The position numbers and the translations under genes are program-made. From NCBI GenBank assembly GCA_026785885.1, contig JAJAZC010000121.1, positions 1-48,646 on the forward strand: a DNA stretch of 48,646 nucleotides. Reading direction: 5' to 3'. The notes under the pieces are model-generated. The model made no database searches. It saw nothing but the letters and a program-made list of their open reading frames with translations, and was not told where the DNA came from. Source of the stretch: Rubrivivax sp. GTDB taxonomy: Bacteria; Pseudomonadota; Gammaproteobacteria; Burkholderiales; Burkholderiaceae_C. Shown one piece after another: positions 1 through 9,677 of this stretch (its first letter is position 1; each line of letters opens with the position of its first letter).

Positions 1-2
1 CG

Positions 3-1013
3 CTGATCCTGCCCTCAGGCTCGCGCCGTGGCGGGCGCCCGCACGAGACGACCTTCACGCCCGACCTTTACCGCATGAGCGAGACGATGCCGGCGCCGCT
101 GGAAACACAGAACGGCAGCTTGCAGTCGCTCAGCTATCACGGCCAGGCGCCACGCGCGCCCGCGCTGGAGCGTTGGGCCGACGTGGCGCGTGGCACCACG
201 CAGCACGCCGACCGTCAGGCCATCGAGCTGGTGAGCCGGCTGTTCGAGGCCATGCTGGCCGACGTGCGCGTGCCGGCCGACATCCAGCTGTTGATCTCAC
301 GCCTGCATGGCCCGGCCATGCGGCTCGCAATGCGTGACCGCTGCCTGCTGGACCAGGGCAAACACCCGCTGTGGCGCTTCATCAATCAGCTGGTTTTTTC
401 GGCCGAGATGGCGCCCGACGCCACCGACCCAGAGCGCCAGCAGCTGCTGAAGGTGGCGCAGGTGACGATCGACCAGTTGGCCAGCGAGCCAGCGCAGAAC
501 ACCAGCCTGTACGCCTGGGCCGTAGAGCGGCTGGAGACCTACCTGAAGAAGCGCCTGACCCGCCGCCTGGCCGCGCTGGCCAGCCAGATTGGCGCGCTGC
601 AAAAGCTCGAGGATCAGGTTGCCGATGGCCAAGGCCCGCCGTCGACGATGAGCGGCCCACTGGACGTTCACCAGCTGGACACCGTGCCGGCCGAATTTAT
701 GCCCAGCGACATGCCGGCGGCCATCGACAAGGCCGACGCGGGCGCTTGGCTGAACAAGCTGCGCGCCGGCGACTGGCTGCGCATGTTCTTCAAAGGCCGC
801 TGGCTCCAGGCGCAGTTGCTGTGGCCCGGCGAGCGGCGCGAGTTCCTGCTGTTTGGCGACGGTGCATCGGATCGAACCTGGGCCGTGCGGGCCGGCGCTT
901 TGAGCCTCATGCACGCCAACGGCCTGGTCAAGACGCTGAAGCAGCGCTCGATCGTCGGCAGCGCCGCGGTGCGGGTGCAGGAGCAGGTAACGTCCGATCC
1001 GTCGGCCGCCTGA
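3..1013 (+). CDS. DUF1631 family protein, 5'-truncated by the window edge
   Basis: Frame is open from position 3 (LILPSGSRRGGRPHETTFTPDLYRMSE...) to the stop at 1013; sequence resembles the DUF1631 C-terminal part (recall, not searched). Confidence 0.75.
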   Translation: MILPSGSRRGGRPHETTFTPDLYRMSETMPAPLETQNGSLQSLSYHGQAPRAPALERWADVARGTTQHADRQAIELVSRLFEAMLADVRVPADIQLLISRLHGPAMRLAMRDRCLLDQGKHPLWRFINQLVFSAEMAPDATDPERQQLLKVAQVTIDQLASEPAQNTSLYAWAVERLETYLKKRLTRRLAALASQIGALQKLEDQVADGQGPPSTMSGPLDVHQLDTVPAEFMPSDMPAAIDKADAGAWLNKLRAGDWLRMFFKGRWLQAQLLWPGERREFLLFGDGASDRTWAVRAGALSLMHANGLVKTLKQRSIVGSAAVRVQEQVTSDPSAA

Positions 1014-1039
1014 CGTGCACCGGCCGGACAGTCGGCAAC

Positions 1040-1981
1040 TCAGCCGGCCGCTGACCCGCCGAGCAAGGACACGATCACCTCGGTGACCAGCCTGGGCTGC
1101 TCGTGCACGATCCAGTGTGACGCGTCCGGCACGTGCACCAGCTGCAGCTGCGGCACCCAACGCTCCAGTCCCGTCAACAGCGAAGGCCGCAATGCGGCGT
1201 CGCGCTCACCCCATAGCACCGTCGTTGGCACGCGTGAGGTCACAGCTGCGTCAGGCGGTTGCAGCTGGTGCAGCGGATCATCAGCACCCGTTGGCGGGCG
1301 CAGCGGCGAAGCGCGGTAGTAGTTAAGAGCGCCCGTCAGGCCGCGCCCCTGGTTGAGCCAGGCCTGGCGGTACTGCGCGCGCACCGCCGGCGTCAACCAC
1401 GCCGGCTCCCCGAGAAAGGGCCACAGGCGGCGGAAGTCGTCTTCGGCCAGCTGCTGCTCAGCGCCTGGCCGGCACAGGTAGGTCATGTAAGCGCTGGCCG
1501 TCTGCTGCTCCGCGCTGTGGCGCAGCTCGCGCAGGAAGGCCGCCGGGTGCGGCGAGTTGACGATCAACAGCTGCTTGATCAGCTCCGGCCGCTGCGCCGC
1601 CAGGTTCCAGGCCAGCGCGCCGCCCCAGTCGTGCGCCACCAGCAAGTCCAGCGGGGGGCCCAGCGCGTCGATGGCTGCAGCCACATCGCCTACCAGGCAC
1701 TTGGCGCGGTAGGCCGCAACTTCAGTCGGCGCCGATGAGCCGATGTAGCCGCGCAGGTTGGGCGCCACCGCGGCCACCTGCGGCGCCAGGCGCTGCAGCA
1801 CCCCATCCCACACGAAGGCGGCTTCCGGAAAGCCGTGCAGCAGCATGGCCCGCACACGGCCGGTGCCGGCGCCGCGGCAGGCCAGCGTGATGCTGCCTGA
1901 GCCGCCTGAGCCGCCTGAGCCGCCTGAGCCGCCTGAGCCGCCTGAGCCGTTCGGCAGCGCAAGCTCGAAGTGCCGGATCAC
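1040..1981 (-). CDS. alpha/beta hydrolase with (GGS)n N-terminal insert
   Basis: LLHGFPEAAFVWDGV, HDWGGALAWNLA, DASHWIVHEQP motifs; GTG start overlapping the engB stop (GTGA, 1978-1981). Confidence 0.85.
   Translation of the reverse strand: MIRHFELALPNGSGGSGGSGGSGGSGGSGSITLACRGAGTGRVRAMLLHGFPEAAFVWDGVLQRLAPQVAAVAPNLRGYIGSSAPTEVAAYRAKCLVGDVAAAIDALGPPLDLLVAHDWGGALAWNLAAQRPELIKQLLIVNSPHPAAFLRELRHSAEQQTASAYMTYLCRPGAEQQLAEDDFRRLWPFLGEPAWLTPAVRAQYRQAWLNQGRGLTGALNYYRASPLRPPTGADDPLHQLQPPDAAVTSRVPTTVLWGERDAALRPSLLTGLERWVPQLQLVHVPDASHWIVHEQPRLVTEVIVSLLGGSAAG
1895..1948. repeat. 9-bp tandem repeat (GCCGCCTGA)n inside the hydrolase CDS
   Basis: Five full copies plus partials read directly; encodes GGSGGSGGS on the minus strand. 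Confidence 0.95.
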
Positions 1982-2754
1982 TTGTGCGTCCAGCCGTGCA
2001 GCGCCTGCGCCACATCGCCCAGGCCCTGGCGCGACAGCGCCGAGAACGCAGTAACGCCGATGTCGGCGTTGTCGGTGGTGACTTCCGCCAGCACAGCCTG
2101 GGAGTCACGCAGCGCAGCCTGCACCTCGCTCTTGTTGAGCTTGTCGGCTTTGGTCAACAGGGCCAGCAACCGCACCTCGCCGTTGGCCAACCGCGGCGCG
2201 ATCAACGCCAGGAGGCGCTGATCCAGCTCGGTGAAGCCCAGACGCGAATCGATCATCAGCACGACACCGTGCAGGTTGCGGCGCAGCTGCAAATACTCGG
2301 CCATCACCTCCTGCCAGCGCAGCTTGGCCGCGCGCTCGACGGCTGCATAACCGTAGCCCGGTAGGTCGGCAAAACGCGCATCGGGCGCGTCCTTAGGGCC
2401 GACGTCGAACAGGTTGATGTGCTGCGTGCGCCCCGGAGTGCGCGACGCGAAAGCCAACCGCTTTTGCTGCGCCAGCCGGTTGATGGCCGTGGACTTGCCG
2501 GCGTTGCTGCGGCCGACAAAGGCGATCTCGGGCAGCTCGCTGGCGGGCAACTGGTCCAGCCGGCTGGCGGTGGTCAGGAAGCGGGCACTCTGGGTCCAGG
2601 CGAGTGCAATCTTGTCGAGATCGGCGGCGACAACGGCCGGTGCTTGAGCCGGTGCCTGCGCCGTGGCTGGGGCCGGCGCGTCAACCGACGCGTGGGTCGG
2701 CGCATCGGCCTGCCCGGTTGCTGCAGGAGTCGCCGAACGAATAGGGGTGCTCAT
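1978..2754 (-). CDS. engB: ribosome biogenesis GTP-binding protein YihA/EngB (YsxC)
   Basis: G1 motif GRSNAGKST, TPGRTQHINLF, DLPGYGYA, TKADKLNK; start MSTPIRS at 2754. Confidence 0.92.
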   Translation of the reverse strand: MSTPIRSATPAATGQADAPTHASVDAPAPATAQAPAQAPAVVAADLDKIALAWTQSARFLTTASRLDQLPASELPEIAFVGRSNAGKSTAINRLAQQKRLAFASRTPGRTQHINLFDVGPKDAPDARFADLPGYGYAAVERAAKLRWQEVMAEYLQLRRNLHGVVLMIDSRLGFTELDQRLLALIAPRLANGEVRLLALLTKADKLNKSEVQAALRDSQAVLAEVTTDNADIGVTAFSALSRQGLGDVAQALHGWTHK

Positions 2755-2826
2755 GGCGCATTGTAAAATTCGGGCCTTGGGTTGCCGCCATGCAGCTCCC
2801 GAGAACTTTTGTTGAAGGCCCGCTGC

Positions 2827-3453
2827 ATGAAGCCGTTCGTCGCCCAGACCCTGTTGGCCCTGACCCTGAGCGGGGCCGCCACAGCGGCCTTTGCCGTCGA
2901 TGCCAAGCCCGCCTTCAAGCCCGATATTGCCAAGGGTCAGCAAGTGGCCGCCACTTGCATGGCCTGCCATACCGCCGATGGCTCGCGCGGCTCGCCGGCC
3001 AACCCAATCCTTCAGGGTCAGCACCCCGAATACCTCGTCAAGCAGTTGACCGAGTACAAAAGCGGCAAGCGTAAGAACGCCATCATGCAAGGCATGGCGG
3101 CGGCTTTGTCAGAAGACGAAATGCGCCACGTTGCAGCCTTCTACGCCAGCAAACAGCCACGCAACGGATTTGCCCGCGTCAAGGAAACCGTGGGGCTGGG
3201 TGAGCAGATCTGGCGCGGCGGCATCGCCGCAAAAGCCGTGCCGGCCTGCGCTGGTTGCCACAGCCCGAACGGCGCCGGCATTCCAATACAGTACCCGCGC
3301 ATTTCGGGTCAGCATGGCGACTACACCGAGGCGCAGCTGCTTAACTTCCGCTCCGGCGCGCGCGGAAACAACGCGCAGATGATGACCATCGCGGCCAAGA
3401 TGAACGACCGCGAAATCAAGGCCGTGGCCGACTACACGGCCGGTTTGCGTTGA
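2827..3453 (+). CDS. cytochrome c4-like di-heme cytochrome
   Basis: Signal peptide plus two CxxCH motifs (CMACH, CAGCH); divergent from engB. Confidence 0.9.
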   Translation: MKPFVAQTLLALTLSGAATAAFAVDAKPAFKPDIAKGQQVAATCMACHTADGSRGSPANPILQGQHPEYLVKQLTEYKSGKRKNAIMQGMAAALSEDEMRHVAAFYASKQPRNGFARVKETVGLGEQIWRGGIAAKAVPACAGCHSPNGAGIPIQYPRISGQHGDYTEAQLLNFRSGARGNNAQMMTIAAKMNDREIKAVADYTAGLR

Positions 3454-3538
3454 GGGCGAGCGCTTAGAAGCCGACGACGGTTGCGCTTTTTACGCATAGT
3501 GGCAGCGTCAAAGAGCCTGTCATCACCCGGCCTTCTTC

Positions 3539-5734
3539 ATGGCGCCGGGCTCGCGGCAGATAATCGCGGGCATGGCTGTATCCACCTCGGGCGTTGAAGT
3601 TGCCGTTGGCTCGCGCCGCGTGCGCGATGCGATCGAACTGCTGTCGTCGATGCGGTTTTCGATCTCGCTGCTGACCGTGATCTGCATCGCGTCGGTCATC
3701 GGCACGGTGGTCAAACAAAACGAGCCGCTCAACAACTACGTTAACCAATTCGGGCCTTTTTGGGCCGATGTGTTCGGGCGCGTCAACCTGTACACGGTCT
3801 ACAGCGCGCCGTGGTTTCTGCTGATCCTGGCCTTTCTCGTGCTCAGCACCAGCCTGTGCATCGCACGCAATCTGCCCAAGATCATTGCCGACTGGCAGCA
3901 ATACAAAGAAGGCCTGCGCGAGCAATCGCTGCAGGCCTTTGCACACAAGGGACAGGCGGTGGTGGCTGAAGCGCCTGCCGCGGCGCTGCAACGCGTGAGC
4001 GATCTGCTGATTGCGCAAGGCTGGCGCGCCAAGGTGCAGACCCGCGACCACGGCGTGATGCTCGCGGCGCGCAAGGGCCGCAGCAACAAGATCGGCTACC
4101 TGGCCGCGCACTCGTCCATCGTGCTGATCTGCGTCGGTGGATTGCTGGACGGCGATCTGGTCGTGAAAGCGCAGATGGCGCTGTTGGGCAAAAGCACCTT
4201 TGCCGGCGGCGGCTTGATCGCCGAGGTACCTCCCGAGCACCGGCTGTCGGTCAACAACCCGACCTTCCGCGGCAACCTCTTCGTGCCCGAAGGCGCACGG
4301 GCCGGCGTGGCTGTGCTCAACATGCCCGACGGCGTTGTGCTGCAGGATTTGCCTTTCGACGTCGAGCTGAAGAAGTTCGTCGTCGAGTACTACGCCACCG
4401 GCATGCCCAAGCTGTTTGCCAGCGAGATCGTGATCCACGACCGCAAAACCGGCAGCAAGGCCGAGCACCGGGTCGAGGTCAACAAGCCCGCGTTCCACGA
4501 CGGCGTCGCGATTTACCAAAGCAGCTTCGACGATGGCGGCTCGCGCGTGAAACTGCGCGGCCTGCCGCTGGGCCTGGGCAAGCCCTTCGAGATCGAAGGC
4601 AACATCGGCGGCAAGACCGAGCTGGTGTCCAACGGCCCGCGCGGCGAAGAGAAGGTGACGCTGGAGTTCGCGACGCTGCGTCTCATCAACGTCGAGAACA
4701 TGGGCGGCGGGGTAGGGGCACGCGGTGCGGCGGGCGACTCGTCGGGCGCCGACGTGCGCAAAGTCGACCTCGTCAACTCGATCGAATCGCGCCTGGGCGC
4801 TGGCCACAAGGCGGCCAAGGAAAAGGTGCTGCAGAACGTCGGCCCGTCGATCACCTACCGGTTGCGCGACGCCGCCGGCCAGGCGCGGGAGTATCAGAAC
4901 TACATGGCGCCGGTGCCGCTGGAAGGCAGCAGCGTGTTTCTGATCGGCGTACGCGACAACCCGCAGGACAGCTTCCGATACTTGCGTGTTCCGGCCGACG
5001 AAAACAGCCAGATCGACGGCTGGCTGCGGCTGCGCCAGGCGCTGGACGATCCGGGGCTGCGCGATCAGGCGGCGCACCGCTACGTGGCCATCGCAGCGCC
5101 GGCTGACAAGCCGGAGTTGGTCGAGCAGCTCACCGCCACCACGCGCCGCGCGCTGGGCCTCTTTGCCGGCGCTGAGAAAGGCAAGGCGCCGAACACGCTG
5201 ACGCAAACGCTCAGCGGCTTGCAAGCGCTGGCCGACTTCATGGAGACCTCGGTGCCCGAGGGCGAGCGGCTGCGCGTGTCCGAAGTACTGCTGCGAATCC
5301 TCAACGGCTCGCTGTTCGAGCTGCTCAACCTCACGCGCGAACAAGCCGGTCTGCAGCCGCTGAAGCCTGGGCCCGAGGCCGAACGTTTCATGACGCAGGC
5401 CGTGACGTCGCTGTCCGATAGCTACTTCTACCCCGCGCCGCTGATCTTTCAGTTGAGTGACTTCACGCAGGTGCAGGCCAGCGTGTTTCAGGTCGCGCGG
5501 GCACCCGGTAAAACGCTGGTGTACTTGGGCTGCGGCGCGTTGATCCTGGGCATATTCATGATGTTGTACGTGCGCGACCGGCGGCTGTGGGTCTGGCTGC
5601 AAGCCGCGCCTGGCACGTCTGACGGCGTCACCACGCGCATCAGCACCGCGCTGTCCAGCACACGCCGCACGCTGGACGGCGACGCCGAATTCGATCGTCT
5701 CAAATCGGCCCTGTTGAAGGAGCACACCGCATGA
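3539..5734 (+). CDS. resB: cytochrome c biogenesis protein ResB/Ccs1
   Basis: ELLSSMRFSISLLTVICIASVIGTVVKQNEPLNNYVNQFGPFW and the large periplasmic ResB domain; an alternative start lies at 3572. Confidence 0.9.
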   Translation: MAPGSRQIIAGMAVSTSGVEVAVGSRRVRDAIELLSSMRFSISLLTVICIASVIGTVVKQNEPLNNYVNQFGPFWADVFGRVNLYTVYSAPWFLLILAFLVLSTSLCIARNLPKIIADWQQYKEGLREQSLQAFAHKGQAVVAEAPAAALQRVSDLLIAQGWRAKVQTRDHGVMLAARKGRSNKIGYLAAHSSIVLICVGGLLDGDLVVKAQMALLGKSTFAGGGLIAEVPPEHRLSVNNPTFRGNLFVPEGARAGVAVLNMPDGVVLQDLPFDVELKKFVVEYYATGMPKLFASEIVIHDRKTGSKAEHRVEVNKPAFHDGVAIYQSSFDDGGSRVKLRGLPLGLGKPFEIEGNIGGKTELVSNGPRGEEKVTLEFATLRLINVENMGGGVGARGAAGDSSGADVRKVDLVNSIESRLGAGHKAAKEKVLQNVGPSITYRLRDAAGQAREYQNYMAPVPLEGSSVFLIGVRDNPQDSFRYLRVPADENSQIDGWLRLRQALDDPGLRDQAAHRYVAIAAPADKPELVEQLTATTRRALGLFAGAEKGKAPNTLTQTLSGLQALADFMETSVPEGERLRVSEVLLRILNGSLFELLNLTREQAGLQPLKPGPEAERFMTQAVTSLSDSYFYPAPLIFQLSDFTQVQASVFQVARAPGKTLVYLGCGALILGIFMMLYVRDRRLWVWLQAAPGTSDGVTTRISTALSSTRRTLDGDAEFDRLKSALLKEHTA

Positions 5735-7083
5735 ACACCACCACGCTGGCGCTGGGCCGCAGCTTCAACCCGCTGGCCCAGCGCAGCGTCTACGACTGGA
5801 TCTTCGCGCTGCTGATCGTGGCCGGCGCGGGCTACGCCTTGAGCCGCCATGGCCGGGCGATGGACGTGTACGAGCTGAGCATCCTGGCTGGCGCAGTGCC
5901 TGCGATGATTGCGCTGGGCTGGTTCTGGGGCCCGCTGCGCACCTTGACGCTGGGCGTCGGCGCGCTGGTGTTGATCGCGATTGCGCTTTACGCCCGCACA
6001 CCGGACGACTTCGGCGCCGATCTGGCGGCCGGCGAGAAAGTTTTTCTGCTCAAGTACTTTCTCTCCAGCCAGAGCGCGATCCTGTGGATGAGCATGCTGT
6101 TCTTCATGAGCACGGCGTTCTACTGGATCGGCCTGCTGGCGCGCCCGAGTGCTGGCGGCAGCGACAACGCTGCGCAGCATATCGGCAGCGGCCTGGCCTG
6201 GGCCGCGGTGGTGATGGCGCTGATCGGCATGCTGGTGCGCTGGTTCGAGAGCCACCAGATCGCGCCAGACATCGGCCACATCCCGGTGTCCAACCTGTAT
6301 GAAGTCTTCGTGCTGTTCTGCTGGATGACGACGCTGTTCTATCTGTACTACGAGCAGCACTACAAGACCCGCGCTTTGGGCGCCTTCGCGATGCTGATCG
6401 TCAGCGCTGCGGTCGGCTTCCTGCTCTGGTACACGGTGGTGCGCGACGCGCATGAGATCCAGCCCCTGGTGCCGGCGCTGCAGAGCTGGTGGATGAAGCT
6501 GCACGTGCCGGCCAACTTCATCGGCTACGGCACCTTCGCCATCGCGGCGATGGTGGCTTTTGCCTACCTGGTCAAGTCGCATGCCCAGGAAACACGCTGG
6601 TGGAAGTTGGCGCCGTTGTGGCTGCTGGGTATGGTGCTGTGCCTCGAGCCGCTGGTCTTCCGCAAAGGGGCCGCAGAGACGGGCAGCTACTGGTTCGTTT
6701 ACTTCGGCATCAGCGCGCTGATCGTGGCCGGTATCCTGGCCGCGCGGCGGCGCATTGCCGAGCGCATGCCGAGCTTCGAAGTGCTGGACGACGTGATGTA
6801 CAAGGCGATCGCGGTGGGCTTTGCGTTCTTCACGATCGCTACCATCCTGGGCGCCTTCTGGGCCGCAGAGGCCTGGGGCGGCTACTGGAGCTGGGACCCC
6901 AAGGAAACCTGGGCACTGATCGTCTGGCTCAACTACGCGGCCTGGCTGCACATGCGGCTGATGAAGGGCTTGCGCGGCGCCATCTCAGCCTGGTGGGCGC
7001 TGGTCGGGCTGGCGGTGACGACGTTTGCCTTTCTGGGCGTCAACATGTTCTTGTCGGGACTGCACTCCTACGGTGAACTGTAA
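5731..7083 (+). CDS. ccsB: cytochrome c biogenesis protein CcsB/ResC (CcsA family)
   Basis: Multi-TM protein with WGGYWSWDPKETW heme-handling motif; ATGA overlap with resB. Confidence 0.92.
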   Translation: MNTTTLALGRSFNPLAQRSVYDWIFALLIVAGAGYALSRHGRAMDVYELSILAGAVPAMIALGWFWGPLRTLTLGVGALVLIAIALYARTPDDFGADLAAGEKVFLLKYFLSSQSAILWMSMLFFMSTAFYWIGLLARPSAGGSDNAAQHIGSGLAWAAVVMALIGMLVRWFESHQIAPDIGHIPVSNLYEVFVLFCWMTTLFYLYYEQHYKTRALGAFAMLIVSAAVGFLLWYTVVRDAHEIQPLVPALQSWWMKLHVPANFIGYGTFAIAAMVAFAYLVKSHAQETRWWKLAPLWLLGMVLCLEPLVFRKGAAETGSYWFVYFGISALIVAGILAARRRIAERMPSFEVLDDVMYKAIAVGFAFFTIATILGAFWAAEAWGGYWSWDPKETWALIVWLNYAAWLHMRLMKGLRGAISAWWALVGLAVTTFAFLGVNMFLSGLHSYGEL

Positions 7084-7134
7084 GAAGCGCTGGCGGTCAC
7101 ACGACCTCCAGCCGATCACCGTACCGAAGCTTCC

Positions 7135-8118
7135 ATGCACGTCCCCAAGGACCGCGGCTTCCAGCAGACACCGGCGTCTGAGATCACATCGCGCAGCACC
7201 TACCTGCGCCGCCGCCAGCTGATGCACGGCCTGGCCGCAGGCGCTGCTGCGCTGGCCCTGCCGGCCACGGCGCAGACCGCAGCCGCGGCGCGCCCCGGCA
7301 AAAACGCCGCGCTGCCTGCTGCCCGCAGCACCGTGCCTGGCGCAGTGTCGATGGACAAGCCCACGCTCTACGCCGACACCAGCAGCTACAACAACTTCTA
7401 TGAGTTCGGCACCGACAAGGCCGACCCGGCACGCACCGCCGGCAGCTTGAAGACCCGCCCCTGGACCGTGGCCATCGAAGGCGAGGTCAAAAAGCCGATG
7501 ACGCTGGACATCGACGCGCTGATGAAGCTAGCTGCGATGGAAGAGCGCATCTACCGGCTGCGCTGCGTCGAAGGCTGGTCGATGGTCATCCCGTGGGTTG
7601 GCTTTTCGCTGGCCGAGTTGATCAAGCGCGTCGAGCCCACCGGCAACGCAAACTACCTGCAGTTCTTGACACTGGCCGACAAGGCGCAGATGCCGGGCCT
7701 GAGCTCGCGTGTGCTGGACTGGCCGTACGCCGAAGGCCTGCGCATCGACGAAGCCAATCACCCGTTGGCAATGCTGGCCTTCGGCATGTACGGCGAGCTG
7801 CTGCCCAACCAGAACGGCGCGCCGGTGCGGCTGGTGGTGCCGTGGAAGTACGGCTTCAAGAGCGCCAAGTCGATCGTCAAGATCCGCTTTGTGCAGAAGC
7901 AGCCCAGGACCAGCTGGGAAGAAGCCGCGCGCGACGAATACGGCTTTAATTCCAACGTCAACCCGAAGGTCGACCACCCGCGCTGGAGCCAGGCCACCGA
8001 GCGACGCATCCGCCAAGACGGCCTGTTCGCGAAGAAGCGGCCGACGTTGATGTTCAACGGCTACGAGCCGCAGGTTGGCCAGCTGTACGCCGGCATGGAT
8101 TTGAAAAAGTTGTTCTGA
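7135..8118 (+). CDS. msrP: protein-methionine-sulfoxide reductase catalytic subunit MsrP (YedY)
   Basis: Twin-arginine-like leader ([17 protein letters not shown]), [24 protein letters not shown] molybdopterin domain. Confidence 0.93.
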   Translation: MHVPKDRGFQQTPASEITSRSTYLRRRQLMHGLAAGAAALALPATAQTAAAARPGKNAALPAARSTVPGAVSMDKPTLYADTSSYNNFYEFGTDKADPARTAGSLKTRPWTVAIEGEVKKPMTLDIDALMKLAAMEERIYRLRCVEGWSMVIPWVGFSLAELIKRVEPTGNANYLQFLTLADKAQMPGLSSRVLDWPYAEGLRIDEANHPLAMLAFGMYGELLPNQNGAPVRLVVPWKYGFKSAKSIVKIRFVQKQPRTSWEEAARDEYGFNSNVNPKVDHPRWSQATERRIRQDGLFAKKRPTLMFNGYEPQVGQLYAGMDLKKLF

Positions 8119-8831
8119 TGGCCCCCACGGGGGGCACACCGGCAGCACCGGTTGCGCCAGTGACGCCGGTCACACCGGCGCGTGCCACCGCGCCGCGCCA
8201 CTCGCAGCCGTCACGCCCAATGTGGGCCACCCGCCTCAATGCCGTGCTGCTGCGGCCCTGGGCCAAGCCGCTAATCTTTTTGCTGGCGCTGTTGCCGCTG
8301 GCCAGCCTGATCTACGGCGCGGCGGCCGACACGCTGGGTGCCAACCCGGCCGAAGCGCTGATCCGCAGTACAGGTGACTGGACGCTGCGCTTGCTGTGCC
8401 TGGCGTTGGCCATCACACCGCTGCGGCAGATGGCCGGCCTGGTGGCGCTGGCCCGGCTGCGCCGCATGCTGGGCCTGTTTACCTTTTTCTATGGCGTGCT
8501 GCACTTCTTGTGCTTCGCTTGGCTGGACATGGGCCTGGACGTGGCCGCCATCGTTGCCGACCTCCCGAAGCGCCCTTTCATCCTGGTGGGCAGCCTGGCG
8601 CTCTTGTTGATGTTGCCGCTGGCGCTGACCAGCTTCAACCGCGCGATCAAGGCACTGGGCGCGGCGCGTTGGCAGGCGCTGCACAAGGCGGTGTACGCGG
8701 TGGTACTGCTGGCGCTGCTGCACTTCTTCTGGATGCGCGCCGGAAAGAACGACTTTGCAGAGTGGTCTGTCTACGCGGCGGTGGTTGCAGTGCTGATGGG
8801 CTGGCGTTTGTGGCAGCGCTTTGCGCGCTGA
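8118..8831 (+). CDS. msrQ: heme-binding membrane subunit MsrQ (YedZ)
   Basis: Ferric-reductase-like TM protein directly after msrP; RRMLGLFTFFYGVLHFLCF. Confidence 0.9.
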   Translation: MAPTGGTPAAPVAPVTPVTPARATAPRHSQPSRPMWATRLNAVLLRPWAKPLIFLLALLPLASLIYGAAADTLGANPAEALIRSTGDWTLRLLCLALAITPLRQMAGLVALARLRRMLGLFTFFYGVLHFLCFAWLDMGLDVAAIVADLPKRPFILVGSLALLLMLPLALTSFNRAIKALGAARWQALHKAVYAVVLLALLHFFWMRAGKNDFAEWSVYAAVVAVLMGWRLWQRFAR

Positions 8832-8880
8832 GTGCTGAGTGCTGAGTGCTGAGCGCTGAGTGCTGAGTGCTGAGCGCTGA
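8825..8880. repeat. 7-bp tandem repeat (G[T/C]GCTGA) x8
   Basis: Eight contiguous 7-mers starting at the msrQ stop region. Confidence 0.95.
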
Positions 8881-8882
8881 AC

Positions 8883-8921
8883 GCTTGATTGGTCTGCTTC
8901 GATCGGACGGTTCAATCAAGC
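8883..8921. other. inverted repeat GCTTGATTG...CAATCAAGC between convergent genes
   Basis: Perfect 9-bp arms, 21-nt spacer; possible bidirectional terminator but no clear T-tract. Confidence 0.5.
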
Positions 8922-8937
8922 TGGACCGCCTGCCAGC

Positions 8938-9363
8938 TCAACGCCCGTCCAACAGCTCGACGGCCACGACCGATGCCAGCTTCCTTGCACGCGCAACCCG
9001 CTTGGCAAACTGCTTGTCGAAGGTCAGCAGCGCCTGCATCTGCGAGCTGCGGGTCAAATGCAGCGCGTCGGCAAAATCCAGGGTGTGTTCTTTGAACAGC
9101 TCCAGAGCCCCGGCAACATCGCCGCGGTGCTCGATGAGGACATGCTCCAGCCCGAGCAGCGTGCCCAGGATTGCCGCGACCGTGGGTCTTGGAAATTTGT
9201 AGAAGCCCTGAATCAGCCAGCTGAATTCCAGCAGCACCGTCAGCGGCACGAACACCGGTTGCGAGAAGACGCGCAAGGCCACCTGCCGCTGTCGCGCGGC
9301 CTCGGCGTCATCCGGGTCGTCGACCAGAAAGCGCGCCAGAACGTTGGTGTCGACTGCTTTCAC
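8938..9363 (-). CDS. PIN-domain ribonuclease toxin (VapC-like)
   Basis: AVDTNVLARFLVDD, LLEFSWLI, DFADALHL, LTFDKQF; conserved acidic residues present. Confidence 0.88.
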   Translation of the reverse strand: MKAVDTNVLARFLVDDPDDAEAARQRQVALRVFSQPVFVPLTVLLEFSWLIQGFYKFPRPTVAAILGTLLGLEHVLIEHRGDVAGALELFKEHTLDFADALHLTRSSQMQALLTFDKQFAKRVARARKLASVVAVELLDGR

Positions 9364-9365
9364 GC

Positions 9366-9635
9366 TCAGCGGCTGCGTTTGGGCTTGGCACCCAGCGTTG
9401 CATAGTCGGCGGCGTTGAAGTCGAACAGGCTCCTGGGCTTGCCCGCAGTTGGCGCCTTGAACTTGCCGGCGACCTCGGCCACAGACTGCTTTGGCACCGC
9501 GCGCACGACGCGCAAATGAAGGCCGTCAGCCGCCTCGACAACCTCGAGCTGCGACCCGGTACCCAACCCGAGCTTGCGCCGCAGCGGCGCCGGCAGCACG
9601 ATCTGCCCCTTGGACGAAACGGAGATAAGACTCAT
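9366..9635 (-). CDS. AbrB/MazE/SpoVT-family antitoxin
   Basis: SVSSKGQIVLPAPLRRKLGLGTGSQLEV swapped-hairpin motif; adjacent to the PIN gene. Confidence 0.88.
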   Translation of the reverse strand: MSLISVSSKGQIVLPAPLRRKLGLGTGSQLEVVEAADGLHLRVVRAVPKQSVAEVAGKFKAPTAGKPRSLFDFNAADYATLGAKPKRSR

Positions 9636-9677
9636 GGCGCACCCACATGGTGAATTCCGACATCTTACTTAGTAAGC

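Noticed and set aside
1978-3090. 370-aa extended EngB ORF
   Set aside because: N-terminal extension overlaps the divergent cytochrome c gene; MSTPIRS at 2754 is the sensible start.
3464-5725. 753-aa minus-strand ORF opposite resB
   Set aside because: Shadow ORF; the plus strand encodes a recognisable ResB with coupled downstream ccsB.
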